64,000 bases of DNA from Kocuria palustris (GTDB taxonomy: Bacteria > Actinomycetota > Actinomycetes > Actinomycetales > Micrococcaceae): NCBI RefSeq assembly GCF_016907795.1, contig NZ_JAFBCR010000001.1:1550001-1614000 (forward strand), written 5' to 3'. Below are positions 24,694 through 33,010 of the stretch, piece after piece (position 1 is the stretch's first letter; the number at the start of each line of letters is the position of its first letter). Below the pieces are notes generated by a model. It saw only the letters and a list, made by a program, of their open reading frames with translations. It was not told where the DNA came from and did no database searches. The translations under genes and the position numbers were made by a program.

Positions 24694-24780
24694 AGGTGGG
24701 GCCTCCTGTCCGTGAGCGGCATCGCGAGACTCCACACTATCCAGACGTCCCGCTCCTGTATCGCGAGTACGGTGCCTCCC

Positions 24781-25413
24781 ATGTCCTCCCCACAGCTGCA
24801 CCGCTTCACCGGGCACATCGCAGGAGCTGGCACCGCCGAGGGGACTCGCCTGGTCCTGGGGTGCTGGACCCGCACGCCGCACGGGCCGTTCGCCGACGTC
24901 ATGGTCGAGGACCGTAACGGTTATCGAATCCTGCTGGCACCCGATCGCTGGGTGGCCGATTTCGTCTCCGCGACCTACACCTTCGACGAGGTGCGCCTCG
25001 TCCCCGTCTCGGTGTCCCGCACGGGCCTGGGCCGGACGGGGCAGTGGGCGGTCCAGGCAGGACCTCTGGAGTGGCGCTTCCGGATCGGGGCGCGGGCGCC
25101 GCTGGGACATCTGCTGCGCCTGATCCCCCGACCGATCAGCCGCAGCCTCGCCTTCGCGCAGCTCAGCGATCCGATCGCCCGGGCCACGATGCCGGGGGTC
25201 CGCACTCTGGGTCAGGCCGCCCCGGGCCGCACCGAGTGGTACGCCGCCGACGATCTCCACCGGCTGAGGGGCAGCACCGCGATCTGGGAGGGGCAGAACC
25301 TGGGCGGCATGCGCGAGATGCTGCCCCCGCCGCGCTTCGGATTCAGCTCCACCCCTCGGCAGCCGTCGCTCACCGCGGTGACCAGCACGGTCCGGGTCGA
25401 CTCCGCGGCGTGA
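24781..25413 (+). CDS. Conserved actinobacterial protein of unknown function
   Basis: 210 residues, soluble. Begins HRFTGHIAGAGTAEGTRLVLG and contains WTRTPHGPFADVMVEDRNGYRILLAP and the C-terminal WYAADDLHRL. It appears well formed with GC-rich third positions, but I do not recognise a catalytic motif. It is divergent from the luciferase-like gene with an 87-bp gap holding two ATCGCGAG direct repeats. Confidence 0.7.
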   Translation: MSSPQLHRFTGHIAGAGTAEGTRLVLGCWTRTPHGPFADVMVEDRNGYRILLAPDRWVADFVSATYTFDEVRLVPVSVSRTGLGRTGQWAVQAGPLEWRFRIGARAPLGHLLRLIPRPISRSLAFAQLSDPIARATMPGVRTLGQAAPGRTEWYAADDLHRLRGSTAIWEGQNLGGMREMLPPPRFGFSSTPRQPSLTAVTSTVRVDSAA

Positions 25414-25486
25414 GGCCTGCCCGCCTACGATGGCGAGGGGAACGCCACAACATCCCGTCCTCGCACCACCACCCCAGGAGCTCCCC

Positions 25487-26011
25487 ATGTCCTTCTCCTC
25501 GCAGAACCCCCACGGTCCGCAGCACAACCCGCAGGGCGGCCAGCCGAACCCGCAGGGCCAGCAGCCCAGCTACGGCGGGCCGACGTACGGCGGGGCGAAC
25601 CAGCCGATTCAGCAGCCGGGTCAGCACCAGCAGCCCTCGTACTCCGCACCCCAGGGCGGCTACACCCAGCCCGGCGGCCAGCCCCAGGGTCGTCCCGGCC
25701 GTCAGCCGGGGCAGGAGAAGGGGTTCTTCGCCGCCCTGTTCGACTTCTCCTTCAAGAACTACATCACCATCAAGTTCGCCTCGATCCTCTACATCGCGGG
25801 CATCGTGCTGCTGACGCTGGGCTGGTTCATCATGACGGTCGCCGCTTTCGCCACGGACAGCATGCTGGCCGGCATGGCGACGCTGATCTTCGGTCTGATC
25901 GTCCTGTTCATCTACATCGTGCTGTTCCGCCTGATGCTCGAGTTCTACGTGGCCATGGTCCGCACGGCCCAGAACACGTCGATCCTGGTGGACCGCGGCA
26001 ACCGCCTCTGA
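25487..26011 (+). CDS. DUF4282 membrane protein with Gln/Pro/Gly-rich N-terminus
   Basis: 174 residues. The first 75 are low-complexity (PQGGQPNPQGQQPSYGG-like). GFFAALFDFSFKNYITIKFASILYIAGIV with a second segment and the ending LEFYVAMVRTAQNTSILV define DUF4282. Two to three membrane spans. Function unknown; disordered N-termini of this kind are common in actinobacterial envelope proteins. Confidence 0.85.
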   Translation: MSFSSQNPHGPQHNPQGGQPNPQGQQPSYGGPTYGGANQPIQQPGQHQQPSYSAPQGGYTQPGGQPQGRPGRQPGQEKGFFAALFDFSFKNYITIKFASILYIAGIVLLTLGWFIMTVAAFATDSMLAGMATLIFGLIVLFIYIVLFRLMLEFYVAMVRTAQNTSILVDRGNRL

Positions 26012-26036
26012 CGCGGGTCCGCCCGACGCCTCCACC

Positions 26037-26069
26037 GCCCGCCCGGTCGCCTCCTGCGACCGGGCGGGC
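26037..26069. terminator. 14-bp stem terminator
   Basis: GCCCGCCCGGTCGC, loop CTCCT, and the perfect complement, 26 bp after the DUF4282 gene stop. Confidence 0.85.
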
Positions 26070-26169
26070 GTCGCCTTCCCCAGGAATCCGGGCCTCCGCG
26101 CCGATAGGATCGGAACCACTCACCGATGAGGGAGCGATTCGTCACCGGCTCCCGTCCGAGAGGACCGAC

Positions 26170-27537
26170 ATGCCCGCCGCAGAGACCTCCGAACCGCGCA
26201 CGGTCCGCCTGTCGGGGCGGGCGAGCGCGCAGATCCAGCGCCTTCCGCTGCCGTCGCCGGCATCCGGAGAGGAGATGGCCGGTGCCGTCTTCCACGACAC
26301 CGACGACCGCGCACTGCGCCGCCGCGGCATCACCCTGAGCCGCAGCGCGGACCCCGAGCGCGGCTGGCTGCTGAGCGTCCCCGAGGGCGACGACCACTGG
26401 GCCGTGGAGGTCCCGCGGCTGCGCAGCGCACCGGAGCGCCTGCCTGCCGCAGTGGCGCAGCTGCTCAGCGGGATCGTCGGGCAGGACGAGCTGATCGAGA
26501 TCGACGACGACGGCCAGACCGCGGAGTCCGAGACCGGCGCCAAGGAATCGGCGAGGCCTGCCAAGAAGGCCCCGAGCAAGAAGGGCAAGGCGAAGAACCG
26601 CAAGGCCGTGGCGACGGGCGGTGAGCCCTCGGGCGTCGACGTCCTGCAGGCGGTGCTGGCTCAGCAGGCCGCGGCCCTGGAGCTGTGGGACCTGAAGGCG
26701 CGGCTGGACCTGCCGGACGCCCTGCATCAGCTGAGGGTCGCCGCGCGGTCCCTGCGCGGGCTGCTCAAGTCCGCGCGACCGTTCCTGGACCGCGAAGCCG
26801 CCGACGAGCTCGGCGATCGTCTCCAGCAGCTGGGCCGGTCCCTGTCCGCGGCCCGCGATGCCGAGGTCATGGCCGAACAGCTTCCGGCACGTGCCGAGGC
26901 TCTCCAGGGGCGCGTGGGCGAGAAGACGGTGCAGGCGCTGGCGCAGACGGCTCTCAAGGACGCCGAGGCCTCGGCCGCCAAGGCGCGCGGCGGCGCGCAG
27001 CCGGAGCGGGCTGCCACTCTGGAGCTCGCCCGCTGCGCAGCACAGAACCCGCCCTTCACGGACAAGGGCCGGAAGAAGGCCGAGGAGCTGAGCCCGCGGC
27101 AGATGAGCGATCGGCTGGTGCGCCGCGCACTGCGCAACGCAGCCAAGGAGACCGACCGCGCCCTGGCGGCCGACCGCGACGAGCAGCTGGATGCCGAGCA
27201 GCGCCTCGAGCACCTGCACACCGTCCGCAAGGCCACCAAGCGGGTCCGCTACGTCACCAAGGTCCTCAAGGCCTCCGGCTTCCGCCCCGCCAAACCCGTG
27301 CGCAAGATCGGCAAGGCCGCCAAGAAGGCCCAGGACGCGCTCGGCGAGACCATGGACGCCTCCGTGACCGCCGCCTGGCTGCAGGACTCGACCGCGGGGC
27401 TCCGTCGCGCCGGTGCCGACCCGTACGAACTCGGCCTGCTGACCGGCGCCGAGCTGCAGCGCCTGGCCCACGGGGTCGACGACGACTACGAGGTCATGGC
27501 GCGGCTGGCCCGGCGGTTCGAGGACCACAGCAGCTGA
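26170..27537 (+). CDS. CHAD-domain protein with degenerate CYTH N-terminus
   Basis: 455 residues. A CYTH-like section (about 1-115, with FHDTDDRALRRRGITLSRS) lacks most metal-binding Glu residues and stops short. A Lys-rich linker (about 128-155) follows, then CHAD helices with LHQLRVAARSLRGLLKSARPFL and HTVRKATKRVRYVTKVL, the conserved His-Arg-Lys pattern that binds polyphosphate. It probably associates with polyphosphate rather than hydrolysing triphosphates, inferred from the family. Confidence 0.82.
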   Translation: MPAAETSEPRTVRLSGRASAQIQRLPLPSPASGEEMAGAVFHDTDDRALRRRGITLSRSADPERGWLLSVPEGDDHWAVEVPRLRSAPERLPAAVAQLLSGIVGQDELIEIDDDGQTAESETGAKESARPAKKAPSKKGKAKNRKAVATGGEPSGVDVLQAVLAQQAAALELWDLKARLDLPDALHQLRVAARSLRGLLKSARPFLDREAADELGDRLQQLGRSLSAARDAEVMAEQLPARAEALQGRVGEKTVQALAQTALKDAEASAAKARGGAQPERAATLELARCAAQNPPFTDKGRKKAEELSPRQMSDRLVRRALRNAAKETDRALAADRDEQLDAEQRLEHLHTVRKATKRVRYVTKVLKASGFRPAKPVRKIGKAAKKAQDALGETMDASVTAAWLQDSTAGLRRAGADPYELGLLTGAELQRLAHGVDDDYEVMARLARRFEDHSS

Positions 27538-27580
27538 GCCGACGGAGCTCCGGCGTTCGTCGTCGCCCGTGATCCGTGAG

Positions 27581-27634
27581 GAGGGGTGCTGATGCCGTCC
27601 TTCCCAGCGGGATGAACGGCGTCAGCGTGCCCTC
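27581..27634. repeat. Imperfect hairpin between convergent genes (family with 54376-54432)
   Basis: GAGGGGTGCTGATGCCGT (27581-27598) pairs imperfectly with ACGGCGTCAGCGTGCCCTC. The same arm sequence recurs at 54376 (GAGGGGTCGCTGACGCCGTC). It probably serves as a two-way terminator here. Confidence 0.6.
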
Positions 27635-27654
27635 ACAGGCCGTATCGAAGGGTT

Positions 27655-29538
27655 TCAGTCCTTCTTCGGCTCGCCGTCGATGTCCGTCTCGGGCTCCTCG
27701 GCCACCGGGTTGTACCACTCCGTGAGCGCGGGGTCGGTGCTCTCGAAGTCGGCTCCGGCGCCGTCGTCGTCCACGTGCGTGGCGCCGAAGACGAAGTCGT
27801 CGCCGTGCTCGTCGATGCCTCGGTGGACGCCCTTGTAGATCGCCTCGCGCGCGTAGCGGCGCCGGATCATGTACGGGTCGTTCCGGAGGTCCCTGGCCCA
27901 GGAGATCATGATCCCCAGGATGATCAGGCCGAACGGCAGGGCGCAGGTGACCATGACCGACTGCAGGCCCGACAGGGCGAACTGGCCGCCGGCCAGCAGC
28001 AGGAACATCGAGACCAGGCCCAGGGCCAGGCCCCACATGATCGTGACCGGGGTCGACGGATTCGACCGCCCGGACTGCGACATGGAGCCCATCACGTTGG
28101 TCGCCGAGTCGGCTGCCGTGGTGAAGAAGATCAGGATCGCGACCAGGACCAGGAACGACGTCAGCCCGGTCAGCGGCAGGTTGCCCAGCATGTCGAACAT
28201 GACGTTCTCGCCGCTGCCCTCCACGCCGATCGGATGGCCGTTGAGCTCCATCCACATGGTCGTGCCGCCGAAGACCACGAACCACAGCACGGAGATCGCC
28301 GACGGGGCGAACATCACGACCGTGACGAATTCCCGCAGAGTGCGGCCCTTGGAGATCTTGGCGATGAACATGCCCACGAACGGCGACCACGAGGTCCACC
28401 AGGCCCAGTACATCATCGTCCAGCTTGCGGAGAACTCGGACTCGACCTCACCCTGGCTCGGCGCCACGGACAGCATGGCGAAGGCGTTCTGGACGGTCGC
28501 GTAGAACGTGGTGGGGATCAGATCGAGCAGGAACAGCAGAGGTCCGGTCACCGCCACGAAGATCGTCAGGCCGATCACCAGGACCATGTTCGTGTTGGAC
28601 AGGAGGCGGATGCCGCGCTTCACGCCGGAGACCGCGGAGATGATGAAGACGACGGTGAGCACGCTGATGATGACGACCAGGATGCCGTCGCCCTCCAGCG
28701 GCTGCCCCGTGATGATCGAGGTGCCGGTGCGGATCTGCAGCGCGCCGATGCCCAGCGAGGTCGCGGTGCCGAACAGCGTGACCATGAGGGCGAAGACATC
28801 GATGATCTTGCCCGGGATGCGGTTCGTGGCGTTCGGGAAGATCGGGTCGAACAGCGCGGAGATCAGCGGGAGACGGCCGCGGCGGTAGGCCGCATATGCC
28901 AGGGCGCCGCCGATGAACGAGTACACGCCCCAGGGGACGATCGTGTAGTGCAGGCTGGTCTGGGCCATGGCGGCGGGGACCGCGTCCATGGAACCGGCCT
29001 CGACGTCGAAGGCCGGGGGCGGGGTCATGAAGTGGCTCAGCGGCTCGAGCGGTCCGTAGAAGACCAGGCCGATGCCCAGGCCCGCCGCGAAGAGCATGGA
29101 GATCCAGGAGCCCGTGGAGAACTCCGGCTCGCTGTCATCCGCACCGAGCTTGATCTTGCCGGTGGGGCCGAATCCGATCACCAGCATGAACAGCACGACG
29201 AGTGCGACGAGAGAGCCCAGCAGCCAGCCGAAGTGCGTGACCACCCAGGTCTGCATCTGCGGACCGATCGCGCCCAGGTTCTCCGGGGCGATGATCGCCC
29301 AGCCCAGCACGCCGATGACCAGCACGGCGGCGGCGGCGAAGACGACCTTGTCGGTGGGGAAGTGGTCCCTGGCATCCTCGACGTCCAGCCCGGGGATCAG
29401 CGCCGGATGGATCGTGCGGTGCCCGCCGGCTGCCAAGCGCATGGTGGTCTGGACGCTCTCGGGCGCCTTCTGGTCATGGATCCTGTTCTCGATCTGGATC
29501 TCCGAATCGGACTCGCTGTCCGAGGCTCGGTGTCTCAT
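27655..29538 (-). CDS. BCCT-family betaine/choline/carnitine transporter
   Basis: 627 residues, about 12 membrane segments. The Trp-rich signature MYWAWWTSWSPFVGMFIAK and GLGIGLVFYGPLEPLSHF are diagnostic. The charged N-terminal (about 50) and C-terminal (about 70, acidic with a basic RRRYAREAI segment) tails resemble the osmosensing tails of BetP. It imports a compatible solute with sodium or protons. GGGAG lies 7 nt before the ATG. Substrate not determined. Confidence 0.92.
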   Translation of the reverse strand: MRHRASDSESDSEIQIENRIHDQKAPESVQTTMRLAAGGHRTIHPALIPGLDVEDARDHFPTDKVVFAAAAVLVIGVLGWAIIAPENLGAIGPQMQTWVVTHFGWLLGSLVALVVLFMLVIGFGPTGKIKLGADDSEPEFSTGSWISMLFAAGLGIGLVFYGPLEPLSHFMTPPPAFDVEAGSMDAVPAAMAQTSLHYTIVPWGVYSFIGGALAYAAYRRGRLPLISALFDPIFPNATNRIPGKIIDVFALMVTLFGTATSLGIGALQIRTGTSIITGQPLEGDGILVVIISVLTVVFIISAVSGVKRGIRLLSNTNMVLVIGLTIFVAVTGPLLFLLDLIPTTFYATVQNAFAMLSVAPSQGEVESEFSASWTMMYWAWWTSWSPFVGMFIAKISKGRTLREFVTVVMFAPSAISVLWFVVFGGTTMWMELNGHPIGVEGSGENVMFDMLGNLPLTGLTSFLVLVAILIFFTTAADSATNVMGSMSQSGRSNPSTPVTIMWGLALGLVSMFLLLAGGQFALSGLQSVMVTCALPFGLIILGIMISWARDLRNDPYMIRRRYAREAIYKGVHRGIDEHGDDFVFGATHVDDDGAGADFESTDPALTEWYNPVAEEPETDIDGEPKKD

Positions 29539-29649
29539 CTGAAGCTCCCTGATCTATCGGCGGCGTCCGAGGCTAACGGGATGCTGGGCAGAACCCCAGA
29601 AGAGCCTGTCTGCGCGAGGCGATGTTCGTCCGGGATTCGCCGTCGGCGC

Positions 29650-29680
29650 TTGACCCTCTCATCGCGTGAGGTCCCACGCT
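29650..29680 (+). promoter_or_regulatory. TipA-like MerR operator/promoter
   Basis: TTGACC (29650-29655), a 19-bp spacer containing the dyad CTCATCGCGTGAG, then CACGCT (29675-29680). This matches the layout of the Streptomyces tipA promoter, in which a long 19-bp spacer holds CTCACG...CGTGAG bound by the MerR-type TipAL. The ATG of the VOC gene is 8 bp downstream, so the transcript would be nearly leaderless. The MerR gene is second in the operon. Confidence 0.65.
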
Positions 29681-29687
29681 GATCTCC

Positions 29688-30197
29688 ATGGATGACAACC
29701 GCACTTCCGCACCGGCGAGCCCCGTTCCCACCCCCGACAGCAGTGCCCAGCCACCGGCGCTGTGCCGCGAGATCTACGGGATGCCGATGTTCGTCTCGAT
29801 CCCCTGCCGGGACCTGACCGCCTCGTCCGCGCTCTGGACCGAGGGGCTCGGGTTCTTCGAGCTGTTCGCGATCCCGGGCCAGCTGATCCACCTGCGGCGC
29901 TGGGCGTTCCAGGATGTCCTGCTGATCCCCGCCGAGGCGCAGCCGCTCGAGGCTTCCTCCCAGCCTCCGACGGTGAGCTTCGCGTGCGTCCTGGACCAGC
30001 TCGACGTGATCGCCGAGGCCTGCCGCTCAGCCGGCGGGGCGGTCGACGGCCCGCATGATCGCCCGTGGAACGCCCGCGAGCTCGCCGTCATCACACCCGA
30101 GAGGACTCGCGTGGTCATGACAGCAGCGAAGCCCTTGGTGCACGATTCGCCGGAGGACCACGCGCTGCGGGCCATGGGCATCTCCGAGTCCGCATGA
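29688..30197 (+). CDS. VOC-fold (glyoxalase/bleomycin-resistance-like) protein
   Basis: 169 residues. A disordered N-terminus (about 30 residues) is followed by MFVSIPCRDLTASSALWTEGLGFFEL and the strand pattern of a vicinal-oxygen-chelate fold. It precedes, and overlaps by ATGA, a MerR-TipAS gene. TipAS regulators respond to thiopeptides and other drugs, so the VOC protein may bind or sequester a drug. This is inference from context. Confidence 0.8.
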   Translation: MDDNRTSAPASPVPTPDSSAQPPALCREIYGMPMFVSIPCRDLTASSALWTEGLGFFELFAIPGQLIHLRRWAFQDVLLIPAEAQPLEASSQPPTVSFACVLDQLDVIAEACRSAGGAVDGPHDRPWNARELAVITPERTRVVMTAAKPLVHDSPEDHALRAMGISESA

Positions 30198-30890
30198 GCA
30201 CGTCGATCTGTTCCGAGGACGGCATGAGCACCACCGAGCAGGACCTGACCATCGGCCCCGCCGCAGCGGCATTGGGCGTCTCCGTGCGCACGCTGCGCCA
30301 CTGGGATGACCTCGGCATCCTGCGTCCCGCCGGGCGGGCAGCGAGCGGATACCGGCTCTACTCGGCAGATGATGTGGTTCGCGGCCGACGGATCCTGGCA
30401 TATCGGGAGCTGGGCTTCTCCCTGGACGAGGTGACGGCCCTGCTCCACGAGCCCGCACAGCAGACGGTTCGACGACTGCGCGAGCGCCGCAGCGCCGCGG
30501 AGGCGGAGGCCCGACGGCTGCAGGCCGCGCAGGACGACCTCGACCGCCTGGCCGATGCCCTCGAGCAGGGCATCCTGCTCTCCGAGACCGAGCAGGCGGA
30601 GGCTTTCGGTCCCGACTGGGATCCGCAGTGGACCCGAGAGGCCCGTGACCGCTGGGGCGGCACCGACGCCTGGACGGAGCAGGCGGAGCGCGGCGCACGG
30701 CGCGGCCCTGAGCAATGGGCTCGTCTCGCCGCAGCGCCATGTCCTGCTGGGCCGGATGTACCCGACGGATCCATCCTTCCGGGTCCGCTGCGACCGCCTG
30801 GCCAAGGGTCTGGTTGACTGGCTCGCGCTGGTGATCGATGCCCGGGCCCGATCGCTGGGCATCGACCCGGAGACCGCGGCCTGGGAGTGA
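30194..30890 (+). pseudogene. MerR regulator with broken TipAS domain
   Basis: Starts at the ATGA overlap (30194). The winged helix TIGPAAAALGVSVRTLRHWDDLGI and the coiled coil (about 95-130) are intact, and the TipAS domain begins (ARDRWGGTDAWTEQAERGARRGPEQWARLAA). Near 30715 the match jumps to another frame (LLGRMYPTDPSFRVRCDRLAKGLVDWLALVIDARA, ending at 30890). About 45 residues of TipAS are missing and the frame is lost; the actual ORF stops at 30817 after an unrelated tail. DNA binding may persist while ligand sensing should not. Confidence 0.75.
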
Positions 30891-30937
30891 CGGTGACCGG
30901 GCCCAACGTCGTCGGGCGGCGGTGCTAGCTTCGGGCC

Positions 30938-31429
30938 ATGACCGAGACCACCATCCGCGCCGCAGTTCCCGATGACGTCCACGAGATCGTCGAGCTCGTG
31001 CACGATCTGGCCGTGTACGAGAAGGAGCCCGACGCCGTGAAGCTGACCCCCGACGTGTTACGGGAGCAGCTGTTCGGCGAGCGTGCGGCGATCTTCGCCC
31101 ACGTGGCGGCCGCCCCGGAGGGGTCCGGGCGGCGGATCGACGGCTTCGCACTGTGGTTCCTGAACTACTCCACCTGGGAGGGCACGCACGGCATCTACCT
31201 GGAGGATCTCTACGTGCGTCCGGAGGCCCGCGGTGCGGGGCACGGCAAGGCGCTGCTGCGCACCCTGGCCCGCACCGCCCGCGAGCGCGGCTATCAGCGC
31301 GTGGAGTGGTCCGTGCTGCAGTGGAATCGGCCGTCGATCGAGTTCTACCGCTCCCTCGGCGCGGTCCCCATGGACGGCTGGGACGTCTACCGGCTGACCG
31401 GCGACGCCCTCGTCTCCTTCGGCAGCTGA
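30938..31429 (+). CDS. GNAT acetyltransferase, SSAT (diamine acetyltransferase)-like
   Basis: 163 residues. IRAAVPDDVHEIVELVHDLAVYEKEPDAV, the YSTWEGTHGIYLEDLYVRPEARGAGHGKALL acetyl-CoA segment and VLQWNRPSIEFYRSLGA match the spermidine/spermine-type GNAT group. It acetylates a polyamine or a related amine with acetyl-CoA. The next gene starts 6 bp downstream, so the two are co-transcribed. Confidence 0.87.
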   Translation: MTETTIRAAVPDDVHEIVELVHDLAVYEKEPDAVKLTPDVLREQLFGERAAIFAHVAAAPEGSGRRIDGFALWFLNYSTWEGTHGIYLEDLYVRPEARGAGHGKALLRTLARTARERGYQRVEWSVLQWNRPSIEFYRSLGAVPMDGWDVYRLTGDALVSFGS

Positions 31430-31435
31430 ATCCCC

Positions 31436-31813
31436 GTGGACGAGCAGGAGCTGCTGTCCTGGGCGGAGGAGGTCGCCCTGCAGTGCCCCGGCGCTGAGCT
31501 GGAGCACCCCTTCGGCCCGGAGACGGACGTGTTCAAGGTCCGCGGGCGGATGTTCCTCATGCGCCTGGAGCTGCGCGGCCAGTGGATGGTGAACCTCAAG
31601 GTCGAGCCGCAGGACGGACAGGCCCTGCGCGATGAGTACGCCGAGATCACCCCCGGCTACCACATGAACAAGAGGCACTGGGTCTCGGTGCGCGCCGGCG
31701 AGGCCCTGAGCAGGAGGTTCGTCCGCGAGCTCGTCGTGGACTCCTACCGCCTGGTGCTCGAGAAGCTGCCGCGCAGCGTCCGCCCCGTGGATCCGGAGAC
31801 GTACGGGGGCTGA
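31436..31813 (+). CDS. MmcQ/YjbR-family protein
   Basis: 125 residues. PGAELEHPFGPETDVFKVRGRMFLM, VNLKVEPQDGQALRDEY and GYHMNKRHWVSV are the usual landmarks (CyaY-like fold, HPFG and K-x-HW). Predicted DNA-binding or unknown function. GTG start at 31436. Confidence 0.85.
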   Translation: MDEQELLSWAEEVALQCPGAELEHPFGPETDVFKVRGRMFLMRLELRGQWMVNLKVEPQDGQALRDEYAEITPGYHMNKRHWVSVRAGEALSRRFVRELVVDSYRLVLEKLPRSVRPVDPETYGG

Positions 31814-31822
31814 GCTCCCGGC

Positions 31823-33010
31823 TCAGCGCGTGGGCCCGGGGAGGGCGGTCTTCTCGAAGAGCGCCGCCGTGCCGATGCCGCCGGCCGAGCTGATCATGGC
31901 CAGCAGCAGGCTGCCCTCCGGCAGATCGCACGCTCGGGCCAGCAGCCGGACCACCGAGACTGCCCCGGAGGCGCCGTAGGCGTGGCCGAGGGCCAGGGCT
32001 CCGCCGTCGGCGTTGAGCACGCGCTCGTCGATGCCCAGCAGGTCGGTGCAGGCGAGCACCTGCCCGGCGAAGGCCTCGTTGAACTCGACCGCCGCGAGCT
32101 GCCGCGCGGCCACCCCCTGCTCCGCCAGCAGCCGAGCCGCCGCGGCAGCCGCTCCCAGGCCCAGTCGCGTGGGGTCCACCCCCAGGGTCGACGCGCCGCG
32201 GAAGGCCAGGGCCGTCGTCGCTCGCAGGCCGTGCGCCGCCGCCGGGGTCGCGATCAGGACTGCAGCGGCCCCATCCGCGTCGGCGCAGGAGTTCCCGGCG
32301 GTCACGGTCCCTCCGTCGACGAATGCCGCCGGGAAGCGGGCCAGCAGGTCGGCGTTCAAGCGCGGACGCGGGCCGTTGTCGGCCGTGACCTCGCCGCGGG
32401 CACCGGTCACCGGCACGAGCTCGTCACGGAACCGGCCGGCGGCGGCCGCCTCGAGCGCCCTGCGATGGCTGCGGAGCGCGAACGCGTCCTGGCGCTGACG
32501 GTCGATCCCGTGCTCCCGGGCCACGGTCTCCGCGGCTTCACCCATGCCCGGATCCCCCAGGTGCTCGGGGCTGAAGCGGGCGCGCCGGTAGAACTCGACC
32601 TCCCCGTCCGCGCCGCGACGGCCTCGCAGCGGAGCCGTGCTGATGCTCTCGGCGCCGCCGGCCAGGAAGGCGCTTCCCGCTCCGGCCTGCGCCAGTCGGC
32701 AGGCCAGCACGACGGCGTCGAGCCCCGAGCCGCACTGCCGATCGACCGTGACCCCCGGGACCGACAGCGGCAGCCCGGCCTCCAGGGCCGACAGCCGTGC
32801 CAGGTTGCCTCCGGCGCCCACCGCGTTGCCCATCACGACGTCCGCGACGGACTCCGGCGCCAGGCCCGTCTCCGTCACGAGCCGCTGCAGGATCGGCGCC
32901 AGCAGACGGTGCACGGGCACGTCGGCCAGCGCGGTCCCTGCTCGTGTCAGCGGGGTCCGGCGCCCGAGCAGGAGCAGAGGCGCTGAGGGATCAGCCGAGC
33001 GGTCGGGCAC
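31823..33010 (-). CDS. Thiolase (acetyl-CoA acetyltransferase family) with a Cys-to-Ser change
   Basis: 395 residues. The nucleophile Cys is present (TVDRQCGSGLDAV), as are NEAFAG and the His in GGALALGHAYGASGAV. The last active-site loop, normally C-x-G-G-G-x-G, reads SSAGGIG, so the general-base Cys is replaced by Ser. Such an enzyme may be slow or may favour thiolysis or another Claisen-type reaction. GTG at 33010 follows GAGGAGGGAG and overlaps the end of the acyl-CoA ligase gene. The pair resembles the vraA/vraB arrangement of staphylococci. Confidence 0.85.
   Translation of the reverse strand: MPDRSADPSAPLLLLGRRTPLTRAGTALADVPVHRLLAPILQRLVTETGLAPESVADVVMGNAVGAGGNLARLSALEAGLPLSVPGVTVDRQCGSGLDAVVLACRLAQAGAGSAFLAGGAESISTAPLRGRRGADGEVEFYRRARFSPEHLGDPGMGEAAETVAREHGIDRQRQDAFALRSHRRALEAAAAGRFRDELVPVTGARGEVTADNGPRPRLNADLLARFPAAFVDGGTVTAGNSCADADGAAAVLIATPAAAHGLRATTALAFRGASTLGVDPTRLGLGAAAAAARLLAEQGVAARQLAAVEFNEAFAGQVLACTDLLGIDERVLNADGGALALGHAYGASGAVSVVRLLARACDLPEGSLLLAMISSAGGIGTAALFEKTALPGPTR

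Noticed and set aside
27775-29682. A 635-codon plus-strand open frame opposite the BCCT gene
   Set aside because: His/Gln/Asp/Arg-rich low-complexity translation, typical of the antisense of a membrane-protein gene.
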